From assembly GCA_963576725.1 (NCBI GenBank), contig OY755243.1:35811846-35875845 (forward strand): a DNA stretch of 64,000 nucleotides, in the 5' to 3' direction. Origin of the DNA: Azorinus chamasolen. Lineage: Eukaryota > Mollusca > Bivalvia > Cardiida > Solecurtidae. The position numbers were made by a program, and so were the translations under genes. The notes under the pieces are model-generated. The model saw only the letters and a program-made list of their open reading frames with translations. It did no database searches and was not told the origin of the DNA. Positions 9,158 to 24,100 of this stretch are shown piece after piece. Each line of letters starts with the position of its first letter. The stretch's first letter is position 1.

Positions 9158-12100
9158 ATGATGTTTAGTACTAGAGAATATTTGGAAAAGAAAACAGGCC
9201 CATACGGCATTGGGAGACTCAGTTACCTCCAGTCGCTTGTAACAGAATACCAAGATAGTGACGATTTAGGTATGACCCGTTATAACTTTAATATTATAGT
9301 CGTAATCATGGAAATAATTGATAGTCAATTCGGCCCCTAGTCAATTCGGCCCCTAGACATCTACATCTACATGAGTACGTTGTCCTGTCATATCTTGACA
9401 ATTATACAACGGTGCGCCTAGAGAAAGATAAGACAAAAGAGAAATGATAGATAAAGTAAGAAGAGACCCAAGCAAGACAAACGGTGCAAGATAGATAAAA
9501 GGTAGAAGAAGACAAAAGTTTCCCCGGTTACTTTCACCCATCAGAACATGACCAATTCAGCTACCGTGGCGGTACCAGGGTGCGAAACCCCGCTGATACA
9601 GCTCAAGTCCCTCATTTGGACTACTTTGTAACCGGGACGAGAAGGTCCCCTTAGAAGGTTAGGCTAGAAATCCCACTCTTAAAAGATGCCAAAGAGTGGG
9701 CCTCAGCCACAGAGGCTGGGAGGGAGTTCCATAGTGGGATGCTCCGCGGAAAGAAACTGTATTTGAAGCAGTTTGTAGCTGTGTGGTAAGGCAAGAACCT
9801 TGTGCTATGGGAAGAACGGGGCAGCGTCTTTGCTGGTCTCAGGTATGGCTCAGAGTCAATGTCGACGAGGTTATTTACAATCTTGAAGAACATAGCAAGC
9901 TGCAGCTTCTGGCGACGAGTTTCAAGGGTTTCCCATTTCAGACTGGCAAGCATATCTGTGACACTGCTGGTATTGTGATACCGGTTAGTCACAAAACGGG
10001 CAGCCCTTCGTTGGACCATCTCAACCTTAGATGTTAGTGTTCTGTGGTGAGGGTTCCAGATGGAGCAACAGTAGTCAAGGTTGGAGCGAACCAAGGTTAT
10101 GTAGGCGCTGGTTTTGGTTTCTTGACTGGTGCTATGTAGGTTTCGTCGAATAAAGCCTAGCATGTTGTTGGCTTTCTTCGTGACTCTGTCCACATGGGTC
10201 TTCCAACCGAGGTCAGCCTGTATATCGACTCCTAGATATTTAGCATTCGGATCTATTGAAAGAGTAGTGCCTTTCAGGATGTAATCGGTTTTAAGGGCTG
10301 ATCTAGATCTACTCACTCGGAGGACGCTGCATTTCTTAGGGTGGAAGTCCATGCCCCATTTCCTCTCCCATAAGGCAAGGGAGTCGAGGTCTTCTTGCAG
10401 GATCTTCTGGTCTAGTTCGGACCTGATCTGGCGGTAGAGGATGCAGTCATCTGCGAAGAGGCGAGTCTGTGAGTGAAGTCTGTCTGGAAGGTCGTTGATG
10501 AACAACAAGAATAGCAGTGGTCCTAATACAGATCCTTGTGGGACACCACTCACTACAGGCGCTACTTCAGATTTCTGCCCTTGGACCAATACTTGTTGAG
10601 TTCTGCTAAGGAGGAAGGATGTAATCCATTTGTGAGTAAGTCCTCTGATACCGTAGTGGTGGATCTTTTTAAGTAAACGTTGATGTGGTACGCGATCGAA
10701 TGCCTTGCTGAAATCTAGTATGATCATGTCGGTTTGAATTCCTCTGTCAAGGGATGATGCCAACTCGTGAACAAGTGTGAGGAGCTGAGTTTCACAACTC
10801 CTCCTCGCCCTGAACCCGTGTTGACAATCGTGCAGAATGTTGTGACGGTCTAGGTGCCTTAGCGTCTGACTGACGATGACGTGCTCTAGCAGCTTACAGC
10901 ACAGACTTGTCAAGGATACAGGCCGGTAGTTTGCTGGATCTTGCCGGGAGCCCTTCTTGTAAATGGCAGCAATGTTGGCATGCTTCCAGTCCGCCGGTAA
11001 TTCACCAGTCATCAGAGAGCGCTGGAAGATGATAGTCAGTATCGGTGCCAACTCTGCTGCACATTCCTTGAGTAAGCGAGCTGATATATTGTCGGGACCA
11101 GCAGCTTTCTTGGTGTTTATGTTGCAGAGAAGTTTGTGGATGCCTGCCTCTTGAATCTCTATTTCATTCATACCGGGGAATGTTGTCCCTGCTGGGTCCG
11201 GGATGTCGCCCTCTGATTCTCGCGTGAAGACAGTCATATATTGTCTATTGAGGATATTCGCTTTGTCCTTCGGGGAATCAAAAAGGCGACCCTTGTCCTT
11301 TAGGGGAGATATACCGGAGTTGTCCTTCCTTAGAGACTTTATAAAGCTCCAAAACTTCTTTTGCTTGGGCTGCTTGTCAGTGTCTGAATCTTCCAGCTCG
11401 ATGAGATTGTTTACATGCATGTAGTAGGCCTGTCTCTCAAGCTTTTGTGTCGTGGCTTTACATTTCCTGTATGCCGAAATGTCAGAGTCCTTCTTGCTTT
11501 TCCTCATCCTGCTGAATAGTCGGGATTTCCTTCTGAGTGCTGCCTTAACTTTCCGGTTTATCCATGGCTTGTTTCTGGATCCCTCCTTGATTGTCTTTTC
11601 TGGGATGAACCTTTCCATGAGGCAAGTTAGGGTGTTTCTGAACTTGGACCAGAGTGTGTCAATTGAAGCATGCTGCATACAAGATATGTCCGTGTGGAGC
11701 TGATGTAGACGACCGACCCATCCACTGCTACACAGTTACTGACTCTGGCTACAGAGAAACCAAGACACAATGTATTTACAATTTTATGAGAAAATACTTT
11801 TTATAGTTTTGCAAATAAATGGAATGTAGATGCAGATAGTAAGTTTTAATTGACAGGGGGATTCACTAGTCTCGTCAATAATGGCTGTGAACACATGTCT
11901 CCCTAGATACCTGCCCTGTTTTAATTAAACCTGTTCTAACCCATCTATTTCTCTTTTCTTTTTTTACATGCTTTTAACTCAAGTCTTACGAACGTCTTGT
12001 CAGTTGACACGGGCCAAAGTCCAGGTCACAAGCAGGGATTTGACTTATTGGCAGAACTTATAACAAACAGAGGATCTAGTACATGTGTTAAGTGTTAATT

Positions 12101-15100
12101 TAAAAAAAAACAAAAAACAACAACAACAACAACAACAAGATATCGACATCAGGATGCAGAGTTCGCAATTGTCAGTCATAACCACCTTCGTTCTAGGACT
12201 GGTCGGCCCGGTGTCAGGATAATGTGACTGGGTGGGGTGCCCTTGCCATGTGCCTGCGTCAGGGGCATTCCAGTGAGGCAGCACTATAACTAGTCTCAGC
12301 CGGCTGCCGTCTGCAAATAACTGAACTACTGTTGGTCGGATGTAAAACCCTACTCACTCATCAGATGATTTCTACAGGAGCCTTCTCATCTGTGTCTGCT
12401 CTGTTTGCAACTTAGGCATTGGAAAGTTTTTGTATGAAGGAAAGGGTTAAGTTTACAATTTAGTGACAGTTTTTTGTTATAAATACGCCTAGTAAATTTT
12501 GTTATACTAGGTAGGTGCAAGAGGATTTTTGGAGTATATTTCAGCATTATTTCATGGAATATATAAACTCAAATGCATGAAGAATCATGTAATTTAAAAT
12601 TTGACGCAATGACGTCTGTCAAAGTCTAAGTCTTATTTATTTTTGACTACAATTATGTTTTCACCTTTCAGGTCGATGTTGTGCACATGCGTAAAATAGG
12701 TTAAGCTGCCAACAATCCAATAATATGGCAATAAACAACTTAACCCTTTCGGCGCCAAATTTCTAATTGTCGTCTGCATTCCCATTTTTGTTAAACCATG
12801 CAGTACTATAAGGAAATAAGATAAATAAATGCAAGTTTCAAAGGAATAAAGGACAGATATAGAACTACAGACTGAGACAAAAAGTGAAGTCCCTGATTAG
12901 ACGCCGCCTTGAAAAGGTGGCATCTGATCTGGGACTGCACTATTTGTTGTGGTGCATTTATGCGACATCGGCGGTGAAAGGGTTAATAATGAATTTTTTT
13001 CTGCAATAGTCAAACCTAACCCTAACCCTAACTGAGAATTGTGTATGTATATCCAGCACAATTGTCATATAACAGGTTTTCAGCTAATAGACCAAAGTGA
13101 CATACAGAGGTCCATATAAGAGGTGTAAGTTTAAACATTTCCATGAATAACTCCTTTATTTCTTTATTTCCATTTTCACGCATTTGCATTCAGCTCAGAT
13201 GGCTTCTATAGGAGTTGTCTGATCAGTGTTTGCTCTGTTTGCTTATGACATTATAATAGGCAAAACTCTACAGTTTCTACCAATACCAAAACAATCCTGT
13301 CTACAAATGCCATTATAAAAAATCAGCTCATAAATATTCATGATGTTATCATGTCTTACATGAATATGAAACAAGGAAAGCATTCAGTTGCTGCTTGTAT
13401 TTTGTAAACATTTATTTCTATATTTAACTCTTTCCCTCATATAAACATATTTTCACACTCTGAAATCTCTGAAATTGAACAGGGCAATACCCAGATCAGA
13501 CTCTTCGAGATGATTCCAACATGGGGTTTGGTGGAGAAATAGAGAATAATAGGTTAGTGCCGTAGATGGGACGCCTTTATCCGACGAGGGGAGAAAACGT
13601 TGAGGCGAGGCTTGCCGAGCCTCAACTGTTTTCTCTCCGAGTCGGATAAAGGCGTCCCATCTACGACACTAACCTATTATTCTATTTATCCAGTCAATTT
13701 AGTTATATCTTTTTTCATAGTCTCATAAAACATGCGAATATCGAAATAATTTGCATTGAAAATGCGGTGTTTCGATCAACGGACCTCCCTTTTCATTTCC
13801 GTTCTAAAGACGTTAATAATGAGCTACCGCAGAGGAAAATAGTTTGGATACTTACATTACAAGACGGGAAAACGTGCTTGAATTTGAAAAATAAGATCGT
13901 TTGAATCGAGAGTCGATATGTTAATTCAAACAGACATGGTTATTATTCTACCGGAGGCTCTACGTTGTCAAATTCGAGTTCCGTCGTCTCGGTATCTATT
14001 TTTAGATAGGGCTAACGTCACTCGTCAATGGAACTGAACAGGCTATATTCAGGTCTATGACCATCACCGCCCTTGTAAGAGTTTATCGATTAACGGGAAA
14101 ACGTGCTTGAATTTGAAAAATAAGATCGTTTGAATCGAGAGTCGATATGTTAATTCAAACAGACATGGTTATTATTCTACCGGAGGCTTCGAGTTCCGTC
14201 GTCTCGGTTTCTATTTTTAGATAGGGCTAACGTCACTCGTCAATGGAACTGAACAGGCTATATTTAGGTCTATGACCATCACCGCCCTTGTAAGAGTTTA
14301 TCGATTAACTTATCATGAGAGTGATATATGTTTTAATGAAGCTTTATTGTATTATTTAATTTTATTTTAAAAAAAATCATCAATATGGTAGCATGATAAC
14401 TTTATTTATCCCGTCACTACAGCCGCTAGTGACGTAATAAAGGCGTAGCATAATAAACCTAAGTTTATACGTACAGTAGAGGTTTATTTGTATAGTGGGT
14501 GTAGGAATTTCTTCTTACAACAGGAACTATTTTTAATTTTTCTTCAAAATTGTTTTACCAAAAATAACGTATTAAATTGGAAGAAAAAACACTTAATATG
14601 GATAATTATCATTAAGTATCCAAGTAAAAACCCAAACCGTCATTTAAAAAAAAATAAAAAGGAAAAAGAGAGAAAAAAAGATTCGTCGATAGTGAGAATC
14701 GAACCGGGGCTGACTGCACCATAAGCGACCTTCGTAACCACTACGCTATCAGGCCAAGCATACTGTTAGCGAAATTGAAGATGTATTATATATAAAGTTA
14801 TCATGCTACCATATTGATGATTTTTTTTAAAATAAAATTAAATAATACAATAAAGCTTCATTAAAACATATATCACTCTCATGATAAGTTAATCGATAAA
14901 CTCTTACAAGGGCGGTGATGGTCATAGACCTAAATATAGCCTGTTCAGTTCCATTGACGAGTGACGTTAGCCCTATCTAAAAATAGAAACCGAGACGACG
15001 GAACTCGAAGCCTCCGGTAGAATAATAACCATGTCTGTTTGAATTAACATATCGACTCTCGATTCAAACGATCTTATTTTTCAAATTCAAGCACGTTTTC

Positions 15101-18100
15101 CCGTTAATCGATAAACTCTTACAAGGGCGGTGATGGTCATAGACCTGAATATAGCCTGTTCAGTTCCATTGACGAGTGACGTTAGCCCTATCTAAAAATA
15201 GATACCGAGACGACGGAACTCGAATTTGACAACGTAGAGCCTCCGGTAGAATAATAACCATGTCTGTTTGAATTAACATATCGACTCTCGATTCAAACGA
15301 TCTTATTTTTCAAATTCAAGCACGTTTTCCCGTCTTGTAATGTAAGTATCCAAACTATTTTCCTCTGCGGTAGCTCATTATTAACGTCTTTAGAACGGAA
15401 ATGAAAAGGGAGGTCCGTTGATCGAAACACCGCATTTTCAATGCAAATTATTTCGATATTCGCATGTTTTATGAGACTATGAAAAAAGATATAACTAAAT
15501 TGACTGGATAAATAGAATAATAGGTTAGTGTCGTAGATGGGACGCCTTTATCCGACTCGGAGAGAAAACAGTTGAGGCTCGGCAAGCCTCGCCTCAACGT
15601 TTTCTCCCCTCGTCGGATAAAGGCGTCCCATCTACGGCACTAACCTATTATTCTCTATATATAATACATCTTCAATTTCGCTAACAGTATGCTTGGCCTG
15701 ATAGCGTAGTGGTTACGAAGGTCGCTTATGGTGCAGTCAGCCCCGGTTCGATTCTCACTATTGACGAATCTTTTTTTCTCTCTTTTTCCTTTTTATTTTT
15801 TTTTAAATGACGGTTTGGGTTTTTACTTGGATACTTAATGATAATTATCCATATTAAGTGTTTTTTCTTCCAATTTAATACGTTATTTTTGGTAAAACAA
15901 TTTTGAAGAAAAATTAAAAATAGTTCCTGTTGTAAGAAGAAATTCCTACACCCACTATACAAATAAACCTCTACTGTACGTATAAACTTAGGTTTATTAT
16001 GCTACCCCTTTATTACGTCACTAGCGGCTGTAGTGACGGGATAAATAACACTTTTAGTATTTGAGTAGCTGTTTTCTGTAGCTCTGTGGATAGAACTTAT
16101 AGTGGTCAGAGTTTGATTTTAGAAACTGCTAGCAAAATCTTATTTTTTTTCAGACTCTAAACAGCAAGTGCTTGCAAACCTGGCCAACTTTGCTTATGAC
16201 CCTATCAACTATGAACACTTCAGGAAACTGAATATTCTAGATCTGTTCCTAGGTTTGTATCCTAACTCTTTACATGCTTAGCAATTGTCTGCAATAATTG
16301 TCATATGATCTTATCTAGATACAAACTATTTGCATCTGGGTCCATGCTTATAAAACTTTTAGTTGAGTCTGAGTTCGTTCCTCTGGCTCAAATCTGACCA
16401 ATCAAAAGCTTGAGAACTCAAATCTGACCAATCAAAAGCTTGAGAACTCAAATCTGACCAATCAAAAGCTTGAGAACGAAATTCAGACTCAACTAAAAGC
16501 TTTATAAGCATGGACCCTGTTTACTTTGCAGTTGAACTCTAATATCTCAAACTCAGATAACTCAAACTTCGTGATAATTCAAACTTCGTGATAACTCAAA
16601 CTAAAAATTCAGTCCTTTCAAAACTTACAAATACAGAATTGCTGAAAAATGTATAACTATGCATATCTAGAAATACATGTGACAGCTTAATGCAGTTCTA
16701 AAGTAATGCTGAAAGCTCCTACAGGAGCTTTCAGCATTACTTTAGACCTGCATTAAGCTGTGATACAGTGAACATAAAGAATTGTCTATACCAGGAATCA
16801 GATAACTCGAAATTCTGTTATCTCGAACTAATTTGTATGGTCCCTTGAAGTTCGAGATATCGAAGATCAACTGTATTTTATCACAAATTAGTCGCTTGTA
16901 TGCAAAGACTTAAGCATTATTAGCAAAATTGAAGAGTTAAAGAAAACAAGATTCATATATTGTTTATTATTGTTTTTATTTATCATACTTCATAAGCAAC
17001 AAGTAAGAATTTTTGCATGACACTGTTAGTCAACTGTCACCAGCTTTAATCAGTCGCTTGAATGACGTCAAGATACAAGAAACTTTATTTATAGTTGAGT
17101 GTTTACTGTTACAAACACTAAAAGCTATTTACAGACTAAAACAATAATTTCTTAACAAAATACATTAACTAACTACCTGTGGATAAAATACATGTATAAA
17201 GAACTGGAGCACCATATAAAAAGCAAGCAGAGCAGACCCTGATCAGAAAGTGTCTCATCTGGGTACACTCTCTTTGCAAAGGTGTAGAAAGGCATATTTA
17301 TGGAAAAGAGAGGGTTTGATATTCATGATGTAATAGTTTCTTATATTCATGGCATAAAGGGTTCAGTTGACAATATAACTGTCAGCAATGCAATGTTTAT
17401 AAACTGTAAATGATAATACCATGTTATCTCTGATAAACGTTCCCAGAGGTGTAACATCTTTTTAAAGGACCCTCACGCATTTTGTACACAGGTGGTTGCA
17501 GAAAAGCATTAAGCTACCACCTGTATTTTGGGAAATCTATATTTCTTTATTTAAGTGTCATTATATAGGGTTTTAGTTGTTACACCCCCACAAACAGAGT
17601 TTGAGGGGGGTATACTGTAATCAGCCTGTCGGTCGGTCGGTCGGGCGGTCTGTCTGCAAAATCTTGTACGGCGAACTCCTCCTTCAGTTTCAACCCGATT
17701 CACTTGACACTTGGCATAATTGTTAATCAGGAGTAGTAGATGTGCAAGACACAAATTTCAGGTCTCTGTGACCTTGACCTTGACCTTTGGCCTTGAAATT
17801 GGTCTTGAAATTGGCAGGCAAAAGCTTGTACTTTGAACTCCTCCTTCACATTCAACCTGATTCACTTGATACTTGGCATAAATGTTACTCAGGAGTAGTA
17901 GATGTGTAAGACACAAATTTCAGGTCTCTGTGACCTTGACCTTTGGCCTTGAAATTGGTCTTGAAATTGGCAGGCAAAATCTTGTACTTTGAACTCCTCC
18001 TTCACTTTCAACCTGATTCACTTGATACTTGGCATAAATGTTACACAGGAGTAGTAGATGTGCAAGACACAAATTTCAGGTCTCTGTGACCTTGACCTTT

Positions 18101-21100
18101 GGCCTTGAAATTGGTCTTGAAATTGGCAGGCAAAATCTTGTACTTTGAACTCCTCCTTCAATTTCAACCTGATTCACTTGATACTTGGCATAAATGTTAC
18201 TCAGGAGTAGTAGATGTGCAAGACACAAATTTCAGGTCTCTGTGACCTTGACCTTGACCTTTGGTCTTGAAATTGGTCTTGAAATTGGCAGGCAAAATCT
18301 TGTACTTTGAACTCCTCCTTCAATTTCAACCTGATTCACTTGATACTTGGCATAAATGTTACTCAGGAGTAGTATATGTGCAAGACACAAATTTAAAATC
18401 TCTGTGACCTTGACCTTTGGCCTTGAAATTGGTCTTAAAATTGGCAAGCAAAATCTTGTACGGCAAACTCCTCCTTCACTTTCAACCTGATTCATTTGAT
18501 ACTTGGCATAAATGTTACTCAGGAGTAGTAGATGTGCAAGACACAAATTTCAGGTCTCTGTGGCCTTGACTTTGACCTTTGGCCTTGAAATTGGTCATGA
18601 TATTGGCAGGCAAAATTTTGTACTTTGAACTCCTCCTTCAATTTCAACCTGATTCACTTGATACTTGGCATAAATGTTACTCAGGAGTAGTATAAGTGCA
18701 AGACACAAATTTCAGGTCTCTGTGACCTTGACCTTGACCTTTGGCCTTGAAGTTGGTCTTAAAATTGGCAGGCAAAATCTTGTACGGCGAACTCCTCCTT
18801 CACTTTCAACCTGATTTACTTGATACTTGGCATAAATGTTACTCAGGAGTAGTAAATGTGCAAGACACAAATTTCAGGTCTCTGTGACCTTGACCTTGAC
18901 CTTTGGCCTTGAAATTGGCAGGCAAAATCTTGTACTTTGAACTCCTCCTTCAATTTCAACCTGATTCACTTGATACTTGGCATAAATTACAGAATTTTCT
19001 CTATTTCCACTTTGGGTATTTTTGTTATTTGGTCCTGTTACATGTTCAAAACTTGGATTTGCAATCAAGGCTGCCGTGTAGGGGTATTCATCACCTTTAG
19101 TGATAGTTCTAATTTTATTGGTTGTTAGGTCCACCACCCTCACATATCCCCCCCCCCACCCCACCCGAAAGAAACAAGGGGGCATTTATTAGAGTGGGAG
19201 TGTTTATTAGGGAGAAAACTGTACCTCAGAATCTTAGTCACTGAGTTATTCATGTGCATGCTGCTGTATACATTTGTATTTTAAAACCAAACAGATGGCC
19301 TAGGTGAAACAGATGACCAGCTGGTTGAATATGCCATAGGAGGTGTCTGCAATGCCTGTTTAGGTAAGGACCAAACACACGAAAATACAGAGCTGTAGAT
19401 AAGAGAGACTCATTTCTTATCCAGACCCTTATCTTCTTGGTACTCAGTAAGGTGATACTTATGAGTACCAATATGACAGAAATATAGAAAACATGTTCCT
19501 AAGATTTCTTAACTCTTTCCTTGTTAAACCCTTTACTCCATGAATATTCATGTAAGAAATAACGACGTCATGAATATTATTTAGGTTAATTTTTATACAC
19601 AGGAAAGTTTGGACATAGCAGAAACTCAAGAGTCATATCTGTATTATTTCATAAGCAAACACAGCAGACCCTGATCAGATGGCTCCTACAGGAGCCATCT
19701 GATCTGGGTCTACTCTGTTTGCGAAGGTGTAGAAAGGTGTATTTATGGAGTAAAGGATTAATATTCATGTAAGAAATAATAACAATATAAACATCTGGAT
19801 TTATATAATAGTATGTGTACACAGGATGTTTTTGTATTGGTAGAAATTGTTGAGTCAGATCTATTATATTTCCATAAGCAAACTGAGCAGACCCTGTGAA
19901 GGAGCCATCTGATCTGGGTCAGCTGTTTGCAAAGGTGTGAAAAAAATATGTTTATATGAAGGAAAGGGTTAATACTCCTCTTCTCTATAGCTCTGTAAAT
20001 AAACATCATGATGTTAGTTTTAGTGTACTATGGATGTGTATGTATCCTGAAAAAAGGCGTATATGAGCTTAGCCAGGAGAAAAGTTACAATACTTGTGTA
20101 TATGAGCTTAATAGCCAGGAGAAAAGTTACAATACTTGTGTATATGAGCTTAGCCAGGAGAAAAGTTACAATACTTGTGTGAACCTCTCTTGAAGTCATC
20201 TATCATGGTTAGTGATTTTGATGTTTAACCTTCTCCTCCATAAAAATGCAAACCAAGTAGACCCAGATCAGATTGCTGTCTAATCAGGGTCTGCGTTGTT
20301 TGCTTATGATATAGATTCAAATCTGTAGTTTCTGTCATGGCCAAATATTCCTCCGTTTAAACGCCCCCGAGGACTATGCAAAATCCCAAAAATTTACTCC
20401 AAACATTGTCAGGGATCCTTTTAAAGACATATTCGGTAGTAATTTCTGCGCATCTTTATGCGCATCCAAGGTAGATAATCACCGATAGTAACTCTTTACA
20501 AAGAATGTGGTTGTATAGTAATCAGGGAAATAATACGCAAAGCCACGAAACAAATAAGTCAACAATATCGAATAAACGGGCATTTTGCGAAAAGGTCTAA
20601 GGGAGAAATGCTCAGAAGAATAAATGACTTTAGCAGTTGATCACGGAGGTCGTGATGGTGTATACAAGTTATTGACTGAGAAAGTGAATGGAAAAGTGAA
20701 GGTTACCTCAGCAAACAGAATATTAGAAAATATATCCAAATTTTATCCCCGAAAATAGATTCAAATTTGTAACCATCTTCAGTCTGTGTGTACATTGCAT
20801 ACATTGATAACTCTTGAATGCAAATTATAGTTCATGTTCACAGTCAGGAATATCTATTCGATACTTTCCCCGCTAGTTATGCAAGAAAAACAGATCTTGT
20901 TCCACTTATTTTAGTGGGCTTATTGACAAGGTGGTGGTTATTTAAAGGTCGCATTTTCATTAAACTTTATAGGATTTATCAGCACCATGTCTTGATGTGC
21001 ATATGTTATTCCTGTTCTGGTTTGATGATTTTCTGCAAACTTATGGGACTTTGAAAGTTTTACATGGACAATTTAGTGGTGGGGGGGGACATAAGTTTTT

Positions 21101-24100
21101 GTATAAAAAAAACAATCCTAGTATGTCCTTTTGTTTTCAGACAAACAGAACAAGAAACACTTATTAGAGAATGGTGTTGTCCGCTTAGTGATTAAATGTC
21201 TATCAAGGTAAGACAAGTAAAGAAACACCTAATAGATACCGGTACCTTGCAAAAGAGTAGATCTGGGTCCATGCTTATAAAGCTTTTATTTGAGCCTGAG
21301 ATCGTTCTCAAGTTTTTGATTGGTCAAATCTGACCAATCAAAAGCTTGAGAACTCAAATCTGACCAATCAAAAGCTTGAGAACGAAACTCAGACTCAACT
21401 AAAAGCTTTATAAGCATGGACCCTGGATTAGATGTTTCATATAGGAGCCATCTGATCAATCTTCTCTGTTTGCTTATGGGATTATCTAGGTTGGTGCTAG
21501 AATGTAGTAGCCAAATACAATAAGAATTGTTTGTTCTCAAATATTTTTTCTGCTAATTGTGAAAAGGACACTTCTTTTCACGAAGTGCCAAGGTGAGCTA
21601 TTGTGATCGCCCTGTGTCCGTCGTCCGTCGTGTGTCGTCTGTCGTGTGTCGTCCGTCGTCAACTTGGTGAGCTTTTGTGATCGCTTAATGTCTGTCGTCA
21701 TGCATCGTGTGTCGTCCCGCGTCAACGATTTGAACCTTCTTCTCTGAATCTACAGAGTTCTCAGCTTTCATCTTTGGCACATAGCATCATCTGTAGGTCC
21801 TCTACAAAAGTTATATAAATTATGCCCCTGGGGTTAAAATTGGCCCACCCCAGGGGTGTCTTGTTTTTAGCTCACCAGAGCACTTTTGTGCTCAGGGTGA
21901 GCTTTTGTGATCGCTTGATGTCCGTCGTCCGTCGTCGTCCGTCGTTGGGCGTCAACAATTTGAACCTTTAAAAATCTTCTTCTCTGAATCTACAGGGTTC
22001 TCAGCTTTCATCTTTGGTACATAGCATCATCTTTAGGTCCTCTACAAAATTTATATAAATTTTGCCCCTATGGTCAAAATTGGCCCCGCCCCAGGGGTAC
22101 CTTGTTTTCTATTGAAATGTATAGTAAAACTTTGAAAATCTTCTCCTCTGAATCTACAGGGTTCTCAGCTTTCATATTTGGCACATAGCATCATGTTCAG
22201 GTCCTCTACAAAAGTTATATAAATTATGGCCCTGGGGTCAAAATTGGCCCCGCCCCAGGGGTAGCCAGATTTCAATAGAAACATATAGTGACAACTTTGA
22301 AAATCTTCTTCTCTGAATCTACAGCATTCTCAGCTTTCATATTTGGCACATAGCATCATATTCAGGTCCTCTACAAAAGTTATATAAATCATGGCCCTGG
22401 GGTCAAAATTGGCCCTGCCCCAGGGGTAGCCAGATTTCAATAGAAACATATAGTGACAACTTTGAAAATCTTCTCCTCTGAATCTACAGCGTTCTCAGCT
22501 TTCATATTTGGCACATAGCATCATGTTCAGGTCCTCTACAAAAGTTATATAAATTATGCCCCTGGGGTCAAAATTGGCCCCGCCCCAGGGGTAGCCAGAT
22601 TTCAATAGAAACATATAGTGACAACTTTGAAAATCTTCTCCTCTGAATCTACAGGGTTCTCAGCTTTCATATTTGACATATAGCATCATGTTCAGGTCCT
22701 CTACAAAAGTTATATAAATTATGCCCCTGGGGTCAAAATTGGCCCGCCCCAGGGGTAGCCAGTTTTGAATAGAAACATATAGTGACAACTTTGAAAATCT
22801 TTTCTTCTGAATCTACAGCGTTCTCAGCTTTCATATTTGGCACATAGCATCATGTTCAGGTCCTCTACAAAAGTTATAAACATTATGCCTCTGGGGTCAA
22901 AATTGACCAGGGGTGGCCAGTTTTCAATAGTTCAAAACATATAGTGAAAACTTTGAAAATCTTCTCCTCTTAATCTACAGGGTTGTTAGCTTTCATATTT
23001 GGCACATAGGATCATATTCAGGTCCTCTACAAATGTTATATAAATTATGCCCCAGGGGTCAAAATTGGCCCCGCCCCAGGGGTAGCCATGTCTCAATAGA
23101 AACATATAGTGTCAAATTTTAAAATATTTTCCTCAGAAACTGGAAGGTTCTCAGCTTTCATATTTGGCACATAGCATCATGTTCAGGTCCTCTACAAAAG
23201 TTGTATAAATTATGCCCCTTGGATCAAAATTGGCCCGCCCCAGGGGTGGCTAGTTTTCTCTAGAAATTTGAACATCTTCTCCTGATTGCCTGGTGAGCGA
23301 TGTCAGGGCCATTCTGGCCCTCTTGTTTATAGAAATATATAGTAAAACTTTGAATATCTTCTTCTCTGAAACTGTAAGGTTCTTAGCTTTCATATTTGAC
23401 ACATAACATCATGAGCAGGTCCTTTACCAAAGTTATATAAATTATGCCCCTGGGGTCAAAATTGGCCCGCCCCAGGGGTGGTCAGTTTTTAATAGAAGCA
23501 TATAGTGAAAACTTTGAAAATCTTCTTCTCTGAAACTGGAAGGTTCTCAGCTTTCATATTTGGCACATAGCATCATGTTCAGGTCCTCTACAAAGTTATA
23601 TAAATAATGCCCCGGGGTCAAAATTGGACCCACCCCAGGGGTGGTCAGTTTTAATAGAAACATATAGTGACAACTTCGAAAATATTCTCCTGAAACTGGA
23701 AGGTTCTCAGCTTTCATATTTGACACATAGCATCATGTTCTGGTAGCCAGTTTTCAATAGAAACATATAGTGAAACTTCGAAAATCTTCTCCTCTGAAAC
23801 TGAAAGGTTCTCAGCTTTCATATTTGACACATAGCATCGTGTTCAGGTTCTCTACAAGAGTTATGTCAATTATGCCCCTGGGGTCAAAATTGACCCAGCC
23901 CCAGGGGAGGTCAGTTTTCAATAGAAACATAGTGAAACTTCGAAAATATTCTCCTCTGAAACTTGAAGGTTCTCAGCTTTCATATTTGACACATAGCATC
24001 ATGTTCAGGTCCTCTACAAAAGATGTATAAATTATGCCCCTGGGGTGAAAATTGGCCCCACCCCAGGGGTGGTCAGTTTTAATAGAAAAATATAGTGACA

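Larger units (their letters stand above)
13540..16048. mobile_element. Large composite foldback with layout A - L - A' - L'
   Basis: A (13540-14404, about 864 bp) is repeated inverted as A' (14793-15657). L (14402-14794, about 393 bp) is repeated inverted as L' (15655-16048). The arms look nearly identical by eye. A begins with its own 140-bp hairpin (TAGTGCCGTAGATGGGACG ... stem around GCCTCAAC). It contains a direct duplication of about 225 bp (from 13869 and 14095), and copy 2 lacks about a dozen bases. L contains a tRNA-like Pol III promoter and the hairpin GTCACTACAGCCGCTAGTGAC-like near 14413. The identical 78-aa open frames in L and L' are a consequence of the inversion. Confidence 0.85.

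Noticed and set aside
12045..12284. 79-codon frame with a run of cysteines on the minus strand
   Set aside because: Made from a CAA microsatellite and the SINE-like element; not a protein gene.
13013..13034. Ancient telomere or chromosome fusion point
   Set aside because: Only about three TTAGGG-type units, embedded in ordinary intronic repeats.
15690..15766. Functional tRNA gene
   Set aside because: The A and B boxes fit, but acceptor and T stems do not pair and no anticodon stem forms. Better explained as a tRNA-derived SINE head or pseudo-tRNA.
14488..15962. Two identical 78-codon frames on opposite strands
   Set aside because: They are the same low-complexity sequence in the L and L' arms of the foldback and end inside the tRNA-like segment. 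Identity reflects the inverted duplication, not conservation of a protein.
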